From NCBI RefSeq assembly GCF_030063365.1, contig NZ_JASISY010000002.1, positions 427,681-491,680 on the forward strand: a stretch of DNA of 64,000 bases, in the 5' to 3' direction. How positions within the stretch are numbered: the stretch's first letter is position 1; each line of letters starts with the position of its first letter. This document shows, piece by piece, positions 10,782-19,928 of this stretch. A program made the position numbers and the translations under genes. Below the pieces are notes generated by a model. It was not told the DNA's origin. It worked only from the letters and a program-made list of their open reading frames with translations, and did no database searches. The DNA is from Cryobacterium sp. PH29-G1. GTDB lineage: Bacteria; Actinomycetota; Actinomycetes; Actinomycetales; Microbacteriaceae.

Positions 10782-10811
10782 GGCCCGGGCCGGAAGAAAC
10801 CGGCCAGGGCC
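10782..10811 (-). terminator. Strong hairpin downstream of the formaldehyde dehydrogenase gene
   Basis: GGCCCGGGCCGG at 10782-10793 and CCGGCCAGGGCC at 10800-10811 pair with one mismatch around the loop AAGAAA. It lies 48 bases past the stop codon of the formaldehyde dehydrogenase gene and upstream of moaA. There is no clear U tract, as is usual in high-GC actinobacteria. Confidence 0.65.
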
Positions 10812-10858
10812 ATCCGCTGGTCTGGTGCAGTTAGGGAGCGGGCGTGCAGCCGCTGCTG

Positions 10859-12076
10859 CTAGCCCTTCACGTAACCATTGGGGTTCAGCACGTACTTTGT
10901 CGCCGCACCGGCGTCGAACTCCTTGTAGCCGCGCGGAGCATCCTCCAGGCTGATGGCCTTGGCGTTGACGGCCTTGGCAATCTGCACCTTGTCGTGCAGG
11001 ATCGCCATCATCAGCTGGCGGTTGTACTTCATCACCGGGCACTGACCGGTCGTGAAGGACAGCGACTTGGCCCAGCCGAGGCCGAGCCGGATCGACAGCG
11101 AGCCGACCTTGGCGGCGTCATCCTTGGCACCCGGGTCACCCGTGACGTACAACCCCGGGATGCCGAGCGCACCACCGGCGGCGGTGATCGTCATAAGCGA
11201 GTTGAGCACGGTGGCCGGAGCCTCGTGATCGGCGTCCTTGCCGTGCCCGCGCGCCTCAAAGCCGACGGCGTCGACACCGGCATCGACCTCCGGCACGCCG
11301 AGGATCTGCTCGATCTGCTCCCCCGGCTCGCCCTTGCTGAGGTCAATGGTCTCGCAGCCGAAGCTGCGAGCCTGGGCGAGGCGCTCTTCGTTCATATCAC
11401 CGACGATGACGACGGCCGCACCGAGCAGCTGGGCCGAGACGGCGGCTGCGAGGCCGACCGGGCCGGCTCCGGCCACGTAGACGGTCGATCCGACTCCGGC
11501 ACCGGCCGTGTAGGCCCCGTGGAACCCGGTCGGGAATATATCGGAGAGCATGGTGAGGTCCATGATCTTTTCGAGCGCCTGATCCCGGTCTGGAAACTTG
11601 AGCAGGTTCCAGTCGGCGTAGGGAACGAGTACATACTCGGCCTGGCCGCCCACCCAACCGCCCATGTCGACGTAGCCGTAGGCGCTACCCGGGCGGTCCG
11701 GGTTGACGTTGAGGCAAATACCGGTCTTGCGTTCCTTGCAGTTGCGACAACGACCGCAGCTGATATTGAACGGCACCGACACGATATCGCCGACCTTGAT
11801 GAATTCGACATCTGGTCCGCACTCCACCACTTCGCCGGTGATTTCGTGACCCAGCACCAGATTGCTCGGTGCGGTGGTGCGACCACGCACCATGTGCTGG
11901 TCCGAACCGCAAATGTTGGTGGTCACGGTCTTGAGAATGACGCCGTGCGGTACCTTGCGGCCGACGTTGGCCGGGTTGACGCCCGGTCCGTCTTTGAGTT
12001 CGAACGTGGGGTAGTCGATGTCGATAACCTCGACGACTCCGGCGCTCTTGTAGGCAACTGCTCTGTTCCCCGTCAT
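10859..12076 (-). CDS. fdhA: Glutathione-independent formaldehyde dehydrogenase
   Basis: This 405-aa zinc-dependent medium-chain dehydrogenase closely resembles the Pseudomonas-type enzyme that oxidises formaldehyde to formate with tightly bound NAD and no glutathione. Seen features are the catalytic-zinc site (TTNICGSDQHMVRGR and GHEITGEVVECG), the structural-zinc cysteines CGRCRNCKERKTGIC, the NAD-binding VYVAGAGPVGLAAA, and the family-specific FPTGFHGAYTAGAGVG. Its product formate is the likely substrate for the FdhF-type enzyme encoded 4 kb away. A gene-free promoter region precedes it and a strong hairpin follows it, so it appears to be transcribed alone. Confidence 0.9.
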   Translation of the reverse strand: MTGNRAVAYKSAGVVEVIDIDYPTFELKDGPGVNPANVGRKVPHGVILKTVTTNICGSDQHMVRGRTTAPSNLVLGHEITGEVVECGPDVEFIKVGDIVSVPFNISCGRCRNCKERKTGICLNVNPDRPGSAYGYVDMGGWVGGQAEYVLVPYADWNLLKFPDRDQALEKIMDLTMLSDIFPTGFHGAYTAGAGVGSTVYVAGAGPVGLAAAVSAQLLGAAVVIVGDMNEERLAQARSFGCETIDLSKGEPGEQIEQILGVPEVDAGVDAVGFEARGHGKDADHEAPATVLNSLMTITAAGGALGIPGLYVTGDPGAKDDAAKVGSLSIRLGLGWAKSLSFTTGQCPVMKYNRQLMMAILHDKVQIAKAVNAKAISLEDAPRGYKEFDAGAATKYVLNPNGYVKG

Positions 12077-12575
12077 GAACTACCTTCCTCATTTTTCTGC
12101 GCGGACAGGTCGAACCCGATCTGCCCGCAGTGGATGAACGCTGCTGAGAATGACTGCAGCCCTCTCACTCCATCACCGTTCCCAAAAATTACAATCAGGC
12201 AATTCTCAGCCATCGACCCGATCCAGTCCGCTAGTGGTTAGCCGGCCCACGCACCGGCCGGCGCGGCCGTACCCAACGGGACATAGTCCGAAAACCGCTC
12301 GCATGGCGGGGTACCGAGAGAAACTGCTGCACCCCGCCCGCGCTCAGGGCCGCGCCGATGATGTCACACGGACCCCCCCGATCGACCGTCCAAAGAGTCT
12401 GGAGCAATCGCCCGTGGCGCATGTCGGTGGTGTGACATACACTTTTACCTAGAAGACTTATTCGATAATAATCAGTTTCAAAAAGAATTTGTTCGAAACC
12501 ACGAGGAGCGGTTCTTAACGGATGCTCATCAGGTTTTTACCATTATTTCCCCGTCCTCAGCCTAGGGAGGCCCCC
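12077..12575. other. Gene-free divergent region before fdhA and DUF6504-dnaE2
   Basis: These 499 bases carry the promoters of the formaldehyde dehydrogenase gene (reverse) and the DUF6504-dnaE2 pair (forward). The part 12420-12530 is AT-rich compared with the surroundings. A perfect 8-bp inverted repeat, GGCGGGGT at 12305-12312 and ACCCCGCC at 12331-12338, could form a hairpin. A GTTCGA half site at 12491-12496 recalls actinobacterial LexA boxes, but the other half (TCGAAC) is missing. I see no gene. Confidence 0.4.
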
Positions 12576-12848
12576 TTGCCCCACATTATTGACGCTCCGG
12601 TTGACGTTGAGCTTTCCCCCGACGGCGACCCGCGCGCGTTCATCTGGAATCGGTTCGAACACACCGTCATCGGACAGCCGCAGGCCGTGTTCCGACGCAC
12701 CCGCTGGTGGGAAAACGAGGGAACCCCCACCCGCATCGACACCGAGCTGTGGCGACTCGATGCCAGCCGCGGCGGCGAAGAACAGCACCGTTACGACCTG
12801 CGCCGCGGCACGGACGGGTCCTGGGTGTTAGCGCTGGACTGGGGATGA
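12576..12848 (+). CDS. DUF6504 family protein, partner of DnaE2
   Basis: From the TTG at 12576, which has GGGAGG six bases upstream, the product is 90 aa; the in-frame ATG at 12522 would add a proline-rich tail without a ribosome site. The body, with PRAFIWNRFEHTVIGQPQ, TRWWENEG and HRYDLRRGTDGSWVLALDWG, matches a small actinobacterial family that is regularly found directly upstream of dnaE2. Its function is not known; co-occurrence with ImuB and DnaE2 suggests a part in induced mutagenesis. Its stop codon overlaps the ATG of dnaE2 (ATGA), so the two are translated together. Confidence 0.75.
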   Translation: MPHIIDAPVDVELSPDGDPRAFIWNRFEHTVIGQPQAVFRRTRWWENEGTPTRIDTELWRLDASRGGEEQHRYDLRRGTDGSWVLALDWG

Positions 12849-15800
12849 GCTTTGCACACCTGCACGTCGCGAGCGCCTACTCAACCCACTATGGGGTGAC
12901 GCTCCCCGATGCCCTGGTCGAGCAGGCGGCCGCGCAGGGCGCGAGTTTTCTGGCCGTCACCGACCGTGACGGACTCTACGGCGCGGTCAAACACGTGCGC
13001 GCCTGTGTCGCCGCGGGCATCCGCCCCGGGCTCGGCGCCGAACTCGCCGTGCACGACGAGGAGTATCGCCCCCTCGGCCGGGTGGTCGTGCTCGCCCACG
13101 GCAACACCACCGGTCGAGGTTACGCCGCGCTCTGCCGCGCGGTCAGCGCCGCCCACAGCACCGACCGAGACGCTGTTCGCATCATGGCAGCCCGGAGCGC
13201 CACCGCCCACGCCGCTGCCCACGCCGGCGCTGCCGCTGCCGGCCCGAGCATTTCACGCGCCAGGCTGGCCGATCTGGCCGGGCTCGCTTCGCTCACCGTG
13301 CTACTCGGTCCCGACTCCGACGTTGGCCTCGCCATCGGCCGGCGCGACAATACGGATGCCGCGGTGCGGCTCGCCCACTGGCAGCGCGCCCTGCCGGCCG
13401 AAGCTGTCGTGCTCGAAATCGTCTGTCATCTTGCCGAGAGCGGCACCGTCGGCAGCGTGACCCCGGCCACGCGCATGCTGGCCCTCGCCGAGAATGCCGG
13501 CTTACCGGCGGTGCTCAGCAATGCTGTGCGGTACGGCACCCCCGAAGAGGCGGTCACCGCCGATCTCGCCGACGCCGCGCGCTATCTGCTGCCGCTCGCT
13601 GAACTTGAGACCCCTCAAACCAACGGCCAGGCCTGGCTCAAACCCGCCGGAGCGATGCGACAGGTAGCCCGCATGGTCGTCGACGCCGGCCTGCACGATG
13701 CCGGCGCCCTCGAACGGTTGCTGCGCGACACCGAACAGCTCGCCGACCGGTGCAGTCTCGACCCCGAGCACGACATCGGTCTCGGGCGTCCGCGCATGCC
13801 AGAGGCACGCATCATCGGTGTCACCGGCGACCCGGTTGCCGAGCTGTGGCGGCGCGCCACGAGCGGTATCGCCGATTTATACTCCGCGAGCGGCTCGCGC
13901 GCGGTTGAAGCCGCCCACGCCCAGCTCGCCCACGAGATGAAAACGGTCGAACACCTCGGCTTTGCCAGCTATTTTCTTACCGTCTCCCGCGTGGCAGACA
14001 TTATTCGCGGCATGGGAATTCGCATTCAGGCTCGTGGTTCGGGGGTCGGCTCGGTGCTCAACTATGCGCTGCATACTTCCTCGGTCGACCCCATCGCGAA
14101 CGGGCTGCTCTTTGAACGGTTTCTCTCCCCGGAACGCCAGACCCTGCCCGACATCGACATTGACGTTGAGTCGGCCAGGCGGCATGACATCTACCGCGAA
14201 GTCTTTCGCGCCTTCGGCAGCGACCGGGTTTCGCTCATGTCGATGACCAACGCCTACCGGGGCCGCGGCGCCGTGCGGGATGCCGGCCTCGCGCTGGGCC
14301 TGCCCGATGCTCAGATCAACGTCATCGCCAAGCAGATGTGGCGGTTCAACGCCCGCGACTTTCGCCGCGCCCTCGAGGAGAAGCCCGAGCTCGCCGCCCT
14401 GGCCACCGAGGTGCGCGAGTCCCAGCAGCTCGATCAGCTGGTCGACCTCACCGCCAAACTCGACCGGCTCCCCCGGCATATCTCGGTGCACCCCTGCGGC
14501 GTGATCCTCTCCGACGCGAGCCTGCTCGACCGCACCCCGGTGCAGGCCAGCGGCATGGGCTTGCCGATGTCCCAGTATGACAAACACGATATGGACCCGA
14601 TGGGGCTCATCAAGCTCGACATTCTCGGTGTGCGCATGCAGTCGGCGATGGCGCACGCCGTTGACGAGCACCACCGGCTCACCGGCGAGAGCATCGACCT
14701 CGATCGGGTACCGCTCGATGATGCGAAAACATTCGAGCTCATTCGCTCTACCCGCACCCTGGGCATCTTTCAAATCGAATCCCCCGGCCAGATGGAGCTC
14801 GTCGGCAAGCTGCAACCCGAGGTATTCAACGACCTCACGGTCGAGATCTCGCTGTTTCGACCCGGCCCGATGAAGAACAACATGCCGCTCAAATATTTGC
14901 AGGCACGGCACGGCGAGGTCATGCCCGACTACATCCACCCCCGATTCGAACCGATCCTGCGCGAAACCAACGGCGTCGTCATCTTTCACGAACAGGTCAT
15001 GCGACTGTTCGACGAACTCACCGGCTGCGGGCTGGGAAAAGCGGATGTCTTTCGCCGGCACCTGGGTAAGCCAGAGCAACTCCCCCAGATCGAGGAATAC
15101 CTGCGCGAACGGGCGCTGGCCCGCGGCTTCAGCGAGAAGGTCATCGACCAGGTCTGGACGGTGTTGGCGGGTTTTGGCAGCTTCGGCTTCGCGAAGGCGC
15201 ACGGCGCCGCCTTCGCCCTGCCCACGTACCAGTCCGCCTGGCTGAAAACCCACCACCCGGCCGCTTTTCTGGCCGGGCTGCTCACCCACGACCCCGGCAT
15301 GTGGCCGAAAGACCTCATCGTCGCCGAAGCCCGTGTGCTCGGGGTACCGGTACTCCCCCTCGACGTGCAGTCGAGCGCGCTCGACTATCGGGTGGAGGAT
15401 CTCGCCGACGGGAGCCAGGGCATCCGTTTGGCACTGCCCGAGCTGGTCGGCAGCACGGAAGCAGAGCGGGCGCGCATTGTGCGGCACCAACCGTTCGGGT
15501 CGCTGCAGGACTTTCGTGACCGGGTGCACCCCCGAAGACGCACCTTCGAAGCTCTGGCCCGAGTGGGCGCGCTCGACACGTTCATTGGCTACGACCGTAC
15601 CCGGCGACACGAACTACTCGCGCACATTCAGTCGCTGCGCGGCACCGCCGTGTCGATTCGCGCCGACCAGCTCGCGTTCGAGGTGGAGCTTCCGGTGCCG
15701 CGATATTCCGGCGACCGCGCCGGCGCCATTACCTCGCTCGAACTGCGCGGCCGCACGCAGACCGATCTGGAACTACTCGATCTGAACCTCGCCATCGGCA

Positions 15801-16291
15801 CCCACCAGATGACGCGCTTTCACGCTTTGTTCAAGGAACTGGGAGTGACCCCGGCGAGTGAGCTCGGCACTCTGCCCGGTGGAACCGAGGTTCTGCTCGC
15901 CGGAGTGCGGCGGGCTACGAACACGCCGCCGATGCGTGGCGGTCGTCGTGTCGTCTTCATCAGTCTCGACGACGGTACCGGCCCGGTCGCCAACGTCGTG
16001 TTCTTTCACGACGCGCAGGAACGCGTGGGAGGGCAGGTGTTCCAGACCAACTACATGCTCGTGCGTGGCCGCACCCGCCGCTCGGGCGCCCGGGGCGTTT
16101 CGGTGACCGGAGAGAACCTGTGGAACCTGTTCGATGTGGCCCGCCAGGTGAAGGAACGACATGCCGTTGAGCGTGCCGCCGCGGAGGAAGCTGCCAGTGC
16201 GGCCGCCTACGCGGCGGAACTCGCTGCACATCCGTCTACATCGCGGGCCGGAGGTACGCTGCACCACCTCAGTGCGGCGCAGAGCGCGTAA
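12845..16291 (+). CDS. dnaE2: Error-prone DNA polymerase III alpha subunit DnaE2
   Basis: The ATG at 12845, overlapping the stop of the DUF6504 gene, starts MSFAHLHVASAYSTHYG, the first strand of the PHP domain, and gives 1148 aa, the usual DnaE2 length. Catalytic acids of the C-family polymerase palm are visible in LPDIDIDVESARR and in DMDPMGLIKLDILGVR, with the IQARGSGVGSVLNYAL fingers block before them. The C-terminal part has a helix-hairpin-helix and an OB-fold region. In actinobacteria DnaE2 works with ImuA' and ImuB in SOS-induced translesion synthesis. Neither partner gene is next to it here, and I see no complete LexA box upstream. Dispensable for growth by family knowledge; it produces damage-induced mutations. 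Confidence 0.95.
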   Translation: MSFAHLHVASAYSTHYGVTLPDALVEQAAAQGASFLAVTDRDGLYGAVKHVRACVAAGIRPGLGAELAVHDEEYRPLGRVVVLAHGNTTGRGYAALCRAVSAAHSTDRDAVRIMAARSATAHAAAHAGAAAAGPSISRARLADLAGLASLTVLLGPDSDVGLAIGRRDNTDAAVRLAHWQRALPAEAVVLEIVCHLAESGTVGSVTPATRMLALAENAGLPAVLSNAVRYGTPEEAVTADLADAARYLLPLAELETPQTNGQAWLKPAGAMRQVARMVVDAGLHDAGALERLLRDTEQLADRCSLDPEHDIGLGRPRMPEARIIGVTGDPVAELWRRATSGIADLYSASGSRAVEAAHAQLAHEMKTVEHLGFASYFLTVSRVADIIRGMGIRIQARGSGVGSVLNYALHTSSVDPIANGLLFERFLSPERQTLPDIDIDVESARRHDIYREVFRAFGSDRVSLMSMTNAYRGRGAVRDAGLALGLPDAQINVIAKQMWRFNARDFRRALEEKPELAALATEVRESQQLDQLVDLTAKLDRLPRHISVHPCGVILSDASLLDRTPVQASGMGLPMSQYDKHDMDPMGLIKLDILGVRMQSAMAHAVDEHHRLTGESIDLDRVPLDDAKTFELIRSTRTLGIFQIESPGQMELVGKLQPEVFNDLTVEISLFRPGPMKNNMPLKYLQARHGEVMPDYIHPRFEPILRETNGVVIFHEQVMRLFDELTGCGLGKADVFRRHLGKPEQLPQIEEYLRERALARGFSEKVIDQVWTVLAGFGSFGFAKAHGAAFALPTYQSAWLKTHHPAAFLAGLLTHDPGMWPKDLIVAEARVLGVPVLPLDVQSSALDYRVEDLADGSQGIRLALPELVGSTEAERARIVRHQPFGSLQDFRDRVHPRRRTFEALARVGALDTFIGYDRTRRHELLAHIQSLRGTAVSIRADQLAFEVELPVPRYSGDRAGAITSLELRGRTQTDLELLDLNLAIGTHQMTRFHALFKELGVTPASELGTLPGGTEVLLAGVRRATNTPPMRGGRRVVFISLDDGTGPVANVVFFHDAQERVGGQVFQTNYMLVRGRTRRSGARGVSVTGENLWNLFDVARQVKERHAVERAAAEEAASAAAYAAELAAHPSTSRAGGTLHHLSAAQSA

Positions 16292-16306
16292 GGCGGTGCC
16301 AGCACT

Positions 16307-16344
16307 GCCCGTGCAGTCCTGCCCGTGCAGTCCTGCCCGTGCAG
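16307..16344. repeat. 14-bp tandem repeat between two convergent genes
   Basis: The unit GCCCGTGCAGTCCT occurs 2.7 times in the 54-base space between the dnaE2 stop and the penicillin-binding protein stop. It fills most of the gap, and its last partial copy ends two bases before the stop codon of the reverse gene. Confidence 0.75.
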
Positions 16345-16345
16345 G

Positions 16346-18706
16346 TTACTGACCCGGCGCGGGAACTTCGGGCGGGGCGGCGGGCGGGTCGACGGGGGGA
16401 TCTGCGGGCGGGGCGGCGGGCGGATCTGCGGGCGGGGGAACAACCGGCGGGGTCACCGGCTTGGCGGTGGGCGGGGCGACGACCACGGGCGGCGGAATGT
16501 ACTTGGGGGCCAGCTCTTCGAAGGCATCCCCGCCGTACTTGGCGTTGACGACCGACATTACGGCCGGCCACATCCGGTGCCGCGCCGTGGCAATCTGGTC
16601 GCGCCCAAAGTATTGGCGACGCTGGCTGAGCGTTCCGGTCAGGCTGACCACGGCGACCACCGTGGCCACCTTGGTGCTCGCACCGCTCATCCAGGTGTCC
16701 TTGGCCCCATCCGTCGTTCCGGTTTTTCCGATCATCGGCACCGACGGTTTCGTGCTCACGTTCGACTGACGGCCGGTGCCACTGGTCATCACCCGACGCA
16801 TCGCATAGGCCATGCCCGCCGCGACGGTGGAATCCACCGACTGCGTGCAGACCGACGGCGGCACGGGAATTTCCACGTCGCCCGGGCCGACGATGCGGTC
16901 AATGGCAATCGGCGAGCAGGTGACCCCTTTGTTGGCGATGCCCGCGAAGGCAACCGTCATGGTGAGCGGGGCCACCTCGTTGGTACCGATCACGGATGCC
17001 GCGGTCTGCGAGAGCGGCCGCCCGTCGGCCCGGTGCACGCCGAACAACTCCGCCGTTTTACGAATACCGCAGAGGTCGAGTTTCTTGGCCATTCCAATGA
17101 AGCCGGTGTTGATCGAGCCGATCGTGGACTGCAGCGCGGTGTAGTTGGCGCCGGACTCGTTGGCATCGTTGCGCGGGTTCCAGTTCTGCTTGTCATAGTT
17201 CTGGGGGCCGAGGCAGCTGTCCTGAAAAGTACCCCAGTTGGCTTTACGCCGGGAATCGACCCGTTCATTGAGCGAGTGGTCTTCTTTGAGCCACTCAGCC
17301 AGGGTGAATACCTTGTAGGTCGAGCCGGGTTGGAACCCGCTTGACCCGCCCTCGGAATAGTCGGTCGCGTAATTGATTCCGGTGTAGTTGGCGCCGGTCG
17401 CCTGCACCGCCGGGTCCTGGCTGTAGTCCTTGTTCTGGGTCATCGCCAGCACCCGGCCGGTACCCACCTGCACGCTCGTGATGACCGCGCCCACATCACC
17501 GCCCGCGTAGACCTTGGGCACCTGCTCATTCATGGTCGTCACGGCGGCGTTCTGCACGTCCAGGTCCAGGCTGGTGTACACGTCATAGCCACCTCGGCGA
17601 AAGTTGAGCATGCGGGTGGCGGCGTCGGCACCGAAGGTGGGATCGGTTTGTAAAATCTTGGTGACGTAGTCGCAGAAGAACGCGTTGGCCAATGCGGTCT
17701 GACAGCCCGTGCTCGGCTCGGTGATGATCGGTTCCACCGGGGCTGCCACTGCGGCGTCGTAGTCACCCTGGGTGATCTTCTTGTAGCGCAGCATTTCGCG
17801 CAGAATGTAGTCACGGCGCTGCTTGTTGGCGGCATAGCCGTTGGCCGCACCATTGGTCTCGCTCGCCGGCTTGTCCAGCTGAAACTTCACCGGGTTGTTC
17901 ACGATCGCCACGAGACTCGCCGCCTGCGGCAGCGTGAGATTGGCCGCGGCGGTGTTGAAGTAGTAGTTCGCGGCGGCCTCGATGCCGTAAACGGTGCCGC
18001 CGAAGCCGGTGATGTTGAAGTACTGCTGCAGGATGTCGTGCTTGCTGTATTGTTTCTCCACCCCGATGGCGAGCCGCATTTCTTTCAGTTTGCGGTCGGG
18101 CGTGGTCTCGGTCGCCGCGGTGTAGCAGGCGTCGTGCGCGCTCTGGTCGTTGAGCACCGCGCACTTCTGCACGAGCACGTTCTTCACATACTGCTGGGTG
18201 ATGGACGACCCGCCCTGGGTGTTCCCGCCGGCCACCGTCGTGGCCGTGGCGCGGAGCGTGCCCTGCAGGTCAACCCCGCCATGCTCGTAAAACCGTGGGT
18301 CTTCTCCCGCCACCGCGGCATCCTTCGCGAATTGGCTGATCGCATCCCAGCCGACTTCAATGCGGTTCTGATCGTAGAACGAGGCGAGCAGTTCAAAGGT
18401 GCCGTCACTGCGCGTGGCGAAGATATCGCTCTTTTGTGAGAGGGGCTCGATTTTGATGTAGTCCGGCAGATTCTCGAACACGGAGATGGTGTTGGTGGCG
18501 GCCATTCCCGAGAGTGCTACGACCGGGGTCACCGACACGGTCACCAACACGCCGGCCACCGCGCTCATGGCGACAAACCCGAGCATCCCGCCGAGAACTC
18601 CGCGAACGGAGCGTCGACGCGACAGCGCCGCGCTGGTTGGAACCTCGGTCACTTGCACCACGCTTACCCCCACTGGGTCACCCCGTGCGAGAGCCCACGC
18701 CTGCAC
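16346..18706 (-). CDS. Class A penicillin-binding protein (transglycosylase/transpeptidase)
   Basis: This 786-aa bifunctional enzyme polymerises and cross-links peptidoglycan outside the membrane. A short cytoplasmic N-terminus is followed by a membrane anchor at about residues 37-66. The GT51 domain shows the catalytic glutamate in GEDPRFYEHGGVD (E135) and QGGSSITQQYVKN. The transpeptidase domain has STYK (S462, K465), SIN (S531-N533) and KTGT (661-664). The last 40 or so residues are a Pro/Ala-rich tail with PADPPAAPP-type repeats, probably spanning the wall. GTG codons at 18661 and 18658, preceded by GGGGG, are alternative starts that would remove 15-16 residues before the anchor. It stands alone, convergent with dnaE2. 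Confidence 0.93.
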   Translation of the reverse strand: MQAWALARGDPVGVSVVQVTEVPTSAALSRRRSVRGVLGGMLGFVAMSAVAGVLVTVSVTPVVALSGMAATNTISVFENLPDYIKIEPLSQKSDIFATRSDGTFELLASFYDQNRIEVGWDAISQFAKDAAVAGEDPRFYEHGGVDLQGTLRATATTVAGGNTQGGSSITQQYVKNVLVQKCAVLNDQSAHDACYTAATETTPDRKLKEMRLAIGVEKQYSKHDILQQYFNITGFGGTVYGIEAAANYYFNTAAANLTLPQAASLVAIVNNPVKFQLDKPASETNGAANGYAANKQRRDYILREMLRYKKITQGDYDAAVAAPVEPIITEPSTGCQTALANAFFCDYVTKILQTDPTFGADAATRMLNFRRGGYDVYTSLDLDVQNAAVTTMNEQVPKVYAGGDVGAVITSVQVGTGRVLAMTQNKDYSQDPAVQATGANYTGINYATDYSEGGSSGFQPGSTYKVFTLAEWLKEDHSLNERVDSRRKANWGTFQDSCLGPQNYDKQNWNPRNDANESGANYTALQSTIGSINTGFIGMAKKLDLCGIRKTAELFGVHRADGRPLSQTAASVIGTNEVAPLTMTVAFAGIANKGVTCSPIAIDRIVGPGDVEIPVPPSVCTQSVDSTVAAGMAYAMRRVMTSGTGRQSNVSTKPSVPMIGKTGTTDGAKDTWMSGASTKVATVVAVVSLTGTLSQRRQYFGRDQIATARHRMWPAVMSVVNAKYGGDAFEELAPKYIPPPVVVAPPTAKPVTPPVVPPPADPPAAPPADPPVDPPAAPPEVPAPGQ

Positions 18707-18833
18707 ATCGGTTCGTAACTGATTGTCATGTTAGTCAGGTGCGGGCGCTCGTGTCGCCCGCTGGCGCACCTGAGAATGTATCGGGTTGATACCGGTTTGT
18801 GGGTAGTATCCGTGAAACTGCTGGAGGTGGTGC

Positions 18834-19928
18834 ATGCAAACGTTCGGTATCGAAGAGGAATTCATCTTTCTCAAGCCGGCAACCCTGCAGCCGGCGAACG
18901 TCGGCGACGACGTGCACACCGAGCTCCGGGGCCGCTCACCGGTGTCGCGATTCGTCAGCCACGAGTTTCTTGCCTCGCAGATTGAGCGCTCCACGCCGGT
19001 CTTTGATCGCTTCGAACAGGCCTCCGCTGACCTTCTGGCCTTTCGAACGCGTCTGGCCCGTGCGGCCCGGCACCGCGGGGTACTCGCCGCCGGCGTTGGC
19101 GCACCGTTTCAGACCGAAGGCTGGCCGGAGGTCACCAATGTGGAGCGATATCACACGGTCGAAACCGAATTTCGCGGTTTGGTTCCCGATCACCTGATCA
19201 ATGGGCTACACGTGCACGTTGGCATTCCGAGCCGCGAAGCCGGGGTGCAGGCGCTCAACCGGGTGCGCGTCTGGCTGCCGACGCTGCTCGCGCTGGCCGT
19301 GAACTCGCCGTTCTGGCGCGGCGCCGACACCGGGTTCTCCAGCTGGCGCAGTGTGCACATGCGGCGCTGGTCCACGATCGGCTGCCCGCCGATCTTTGCG
19401 GATGCCGCCGACTATGACCGCCGCATTCGTCGGCTGGTCGGCGTGGGTGGCACCTATGACCTGCGCACGATCTGGTGGAATGCCCGCCTGGCCGAAGACC
19501 ATCCAACGGTGGAGATTCGGGTCTCCGACGCCCAACTCGATGCGCCCTCGACCCTGCTCCTCGCCGCCCTGACACGGGCGGTCGTGACCACCGCCCTGCG
19601 CAACGCCGAAGCGGATGTCGCCCCCATCGATATCGCACCGGAACTGCTCGACGCGGGGCTCTGGCACGCCGCCCGCGAGGGTATGGAATCGACCCTGTTG
19701 AATCCCGAGACGGGAGGACTGGAGCGTAGTCAGAAGGTGGCGGACGCCCTGCTGCGCTATGCCGGCGACGCCATCGATGAGGTCGGCAATCGCGAACGCA
19801 TCCTGGCACTGCTCGCCCGCACGCGGCGTTTAGGCACCGGAGCCGAGAGGCAGAGAGCCGCCCTGCGCGCCGGCGGGCTGCCGGGCCTCACCGCCCTCCT
19901 CGCTCACGCGCTCACCGCGCACGACTAA
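18834..19928 (+). CDS. YbdK-type carboxylate-amine ligase (glutamate-cysteine ligase family 2)
   Basis: The 364-aa protein begins MQTFGIEEEFIFL, the ATP/Mg-binding start of the GCS2 family, and carries HLINGLHVHVGIPSREAGVQALNRVRVWLPTLLAL-type and TYDLRTIWWNARL segments plus TVEIRVSDAQLDAP near residue 225. Family members ligate glutamate to cysteine or other amines; some actinobacterial relatives act in mycothiol-free redox or ergothioneine routes, so the exact substrate is open. A GGAGGTGG ribosome site precedes the ATG. The gene ends with TAA directly abutting the stop codon of the YhgE/Pip gene on the other strand, leaving no space between them. Confidence 0.8.
   Translation: MQTFGIEEEFIFLKPATLQPANVGDDVHTELRGRSPVSRFVSHEFLASQIERSTPVFDRFEQASADLLAFRTRLARAARHRGVLAAGVGAPFQTEGWPEVTNVERYHTVETEFRGLVPDHLINGLHVHVGIPSREAGVQALNRVRVWLPTLLALAVNSPFWRGADTGFSSWRSVHMRRWSTIGCPPIFADAADYDRRIRRLVGVGGTYDLRTIWWNARLAEDHPTVEIRVSDAQLDAPSTLLLAALTRAVVTTALRNAEADVAPIDIAPELLDAGLWHAAREGMESTLLNPETGGLERSQKVADALLRYAGDAIDEVGNRERILALLARTRRLGTGAERQRAALRAGGLPGLTALLAHALTAHD

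Noticed and set aside
10844..12241. 465-aa forward frame over the formaldehyde dehydrogenase gene
   Set aside because: It is antisense to a complete, motif-bearing dehydrogenase gene and has no recognisable domain.
12491..12496. LexA/SOS box upstream of the DUF6504-dnaE2 pair
   Set aside because: Only GTTCGA is present; the matching TCGAAC half at the right distance is missing.
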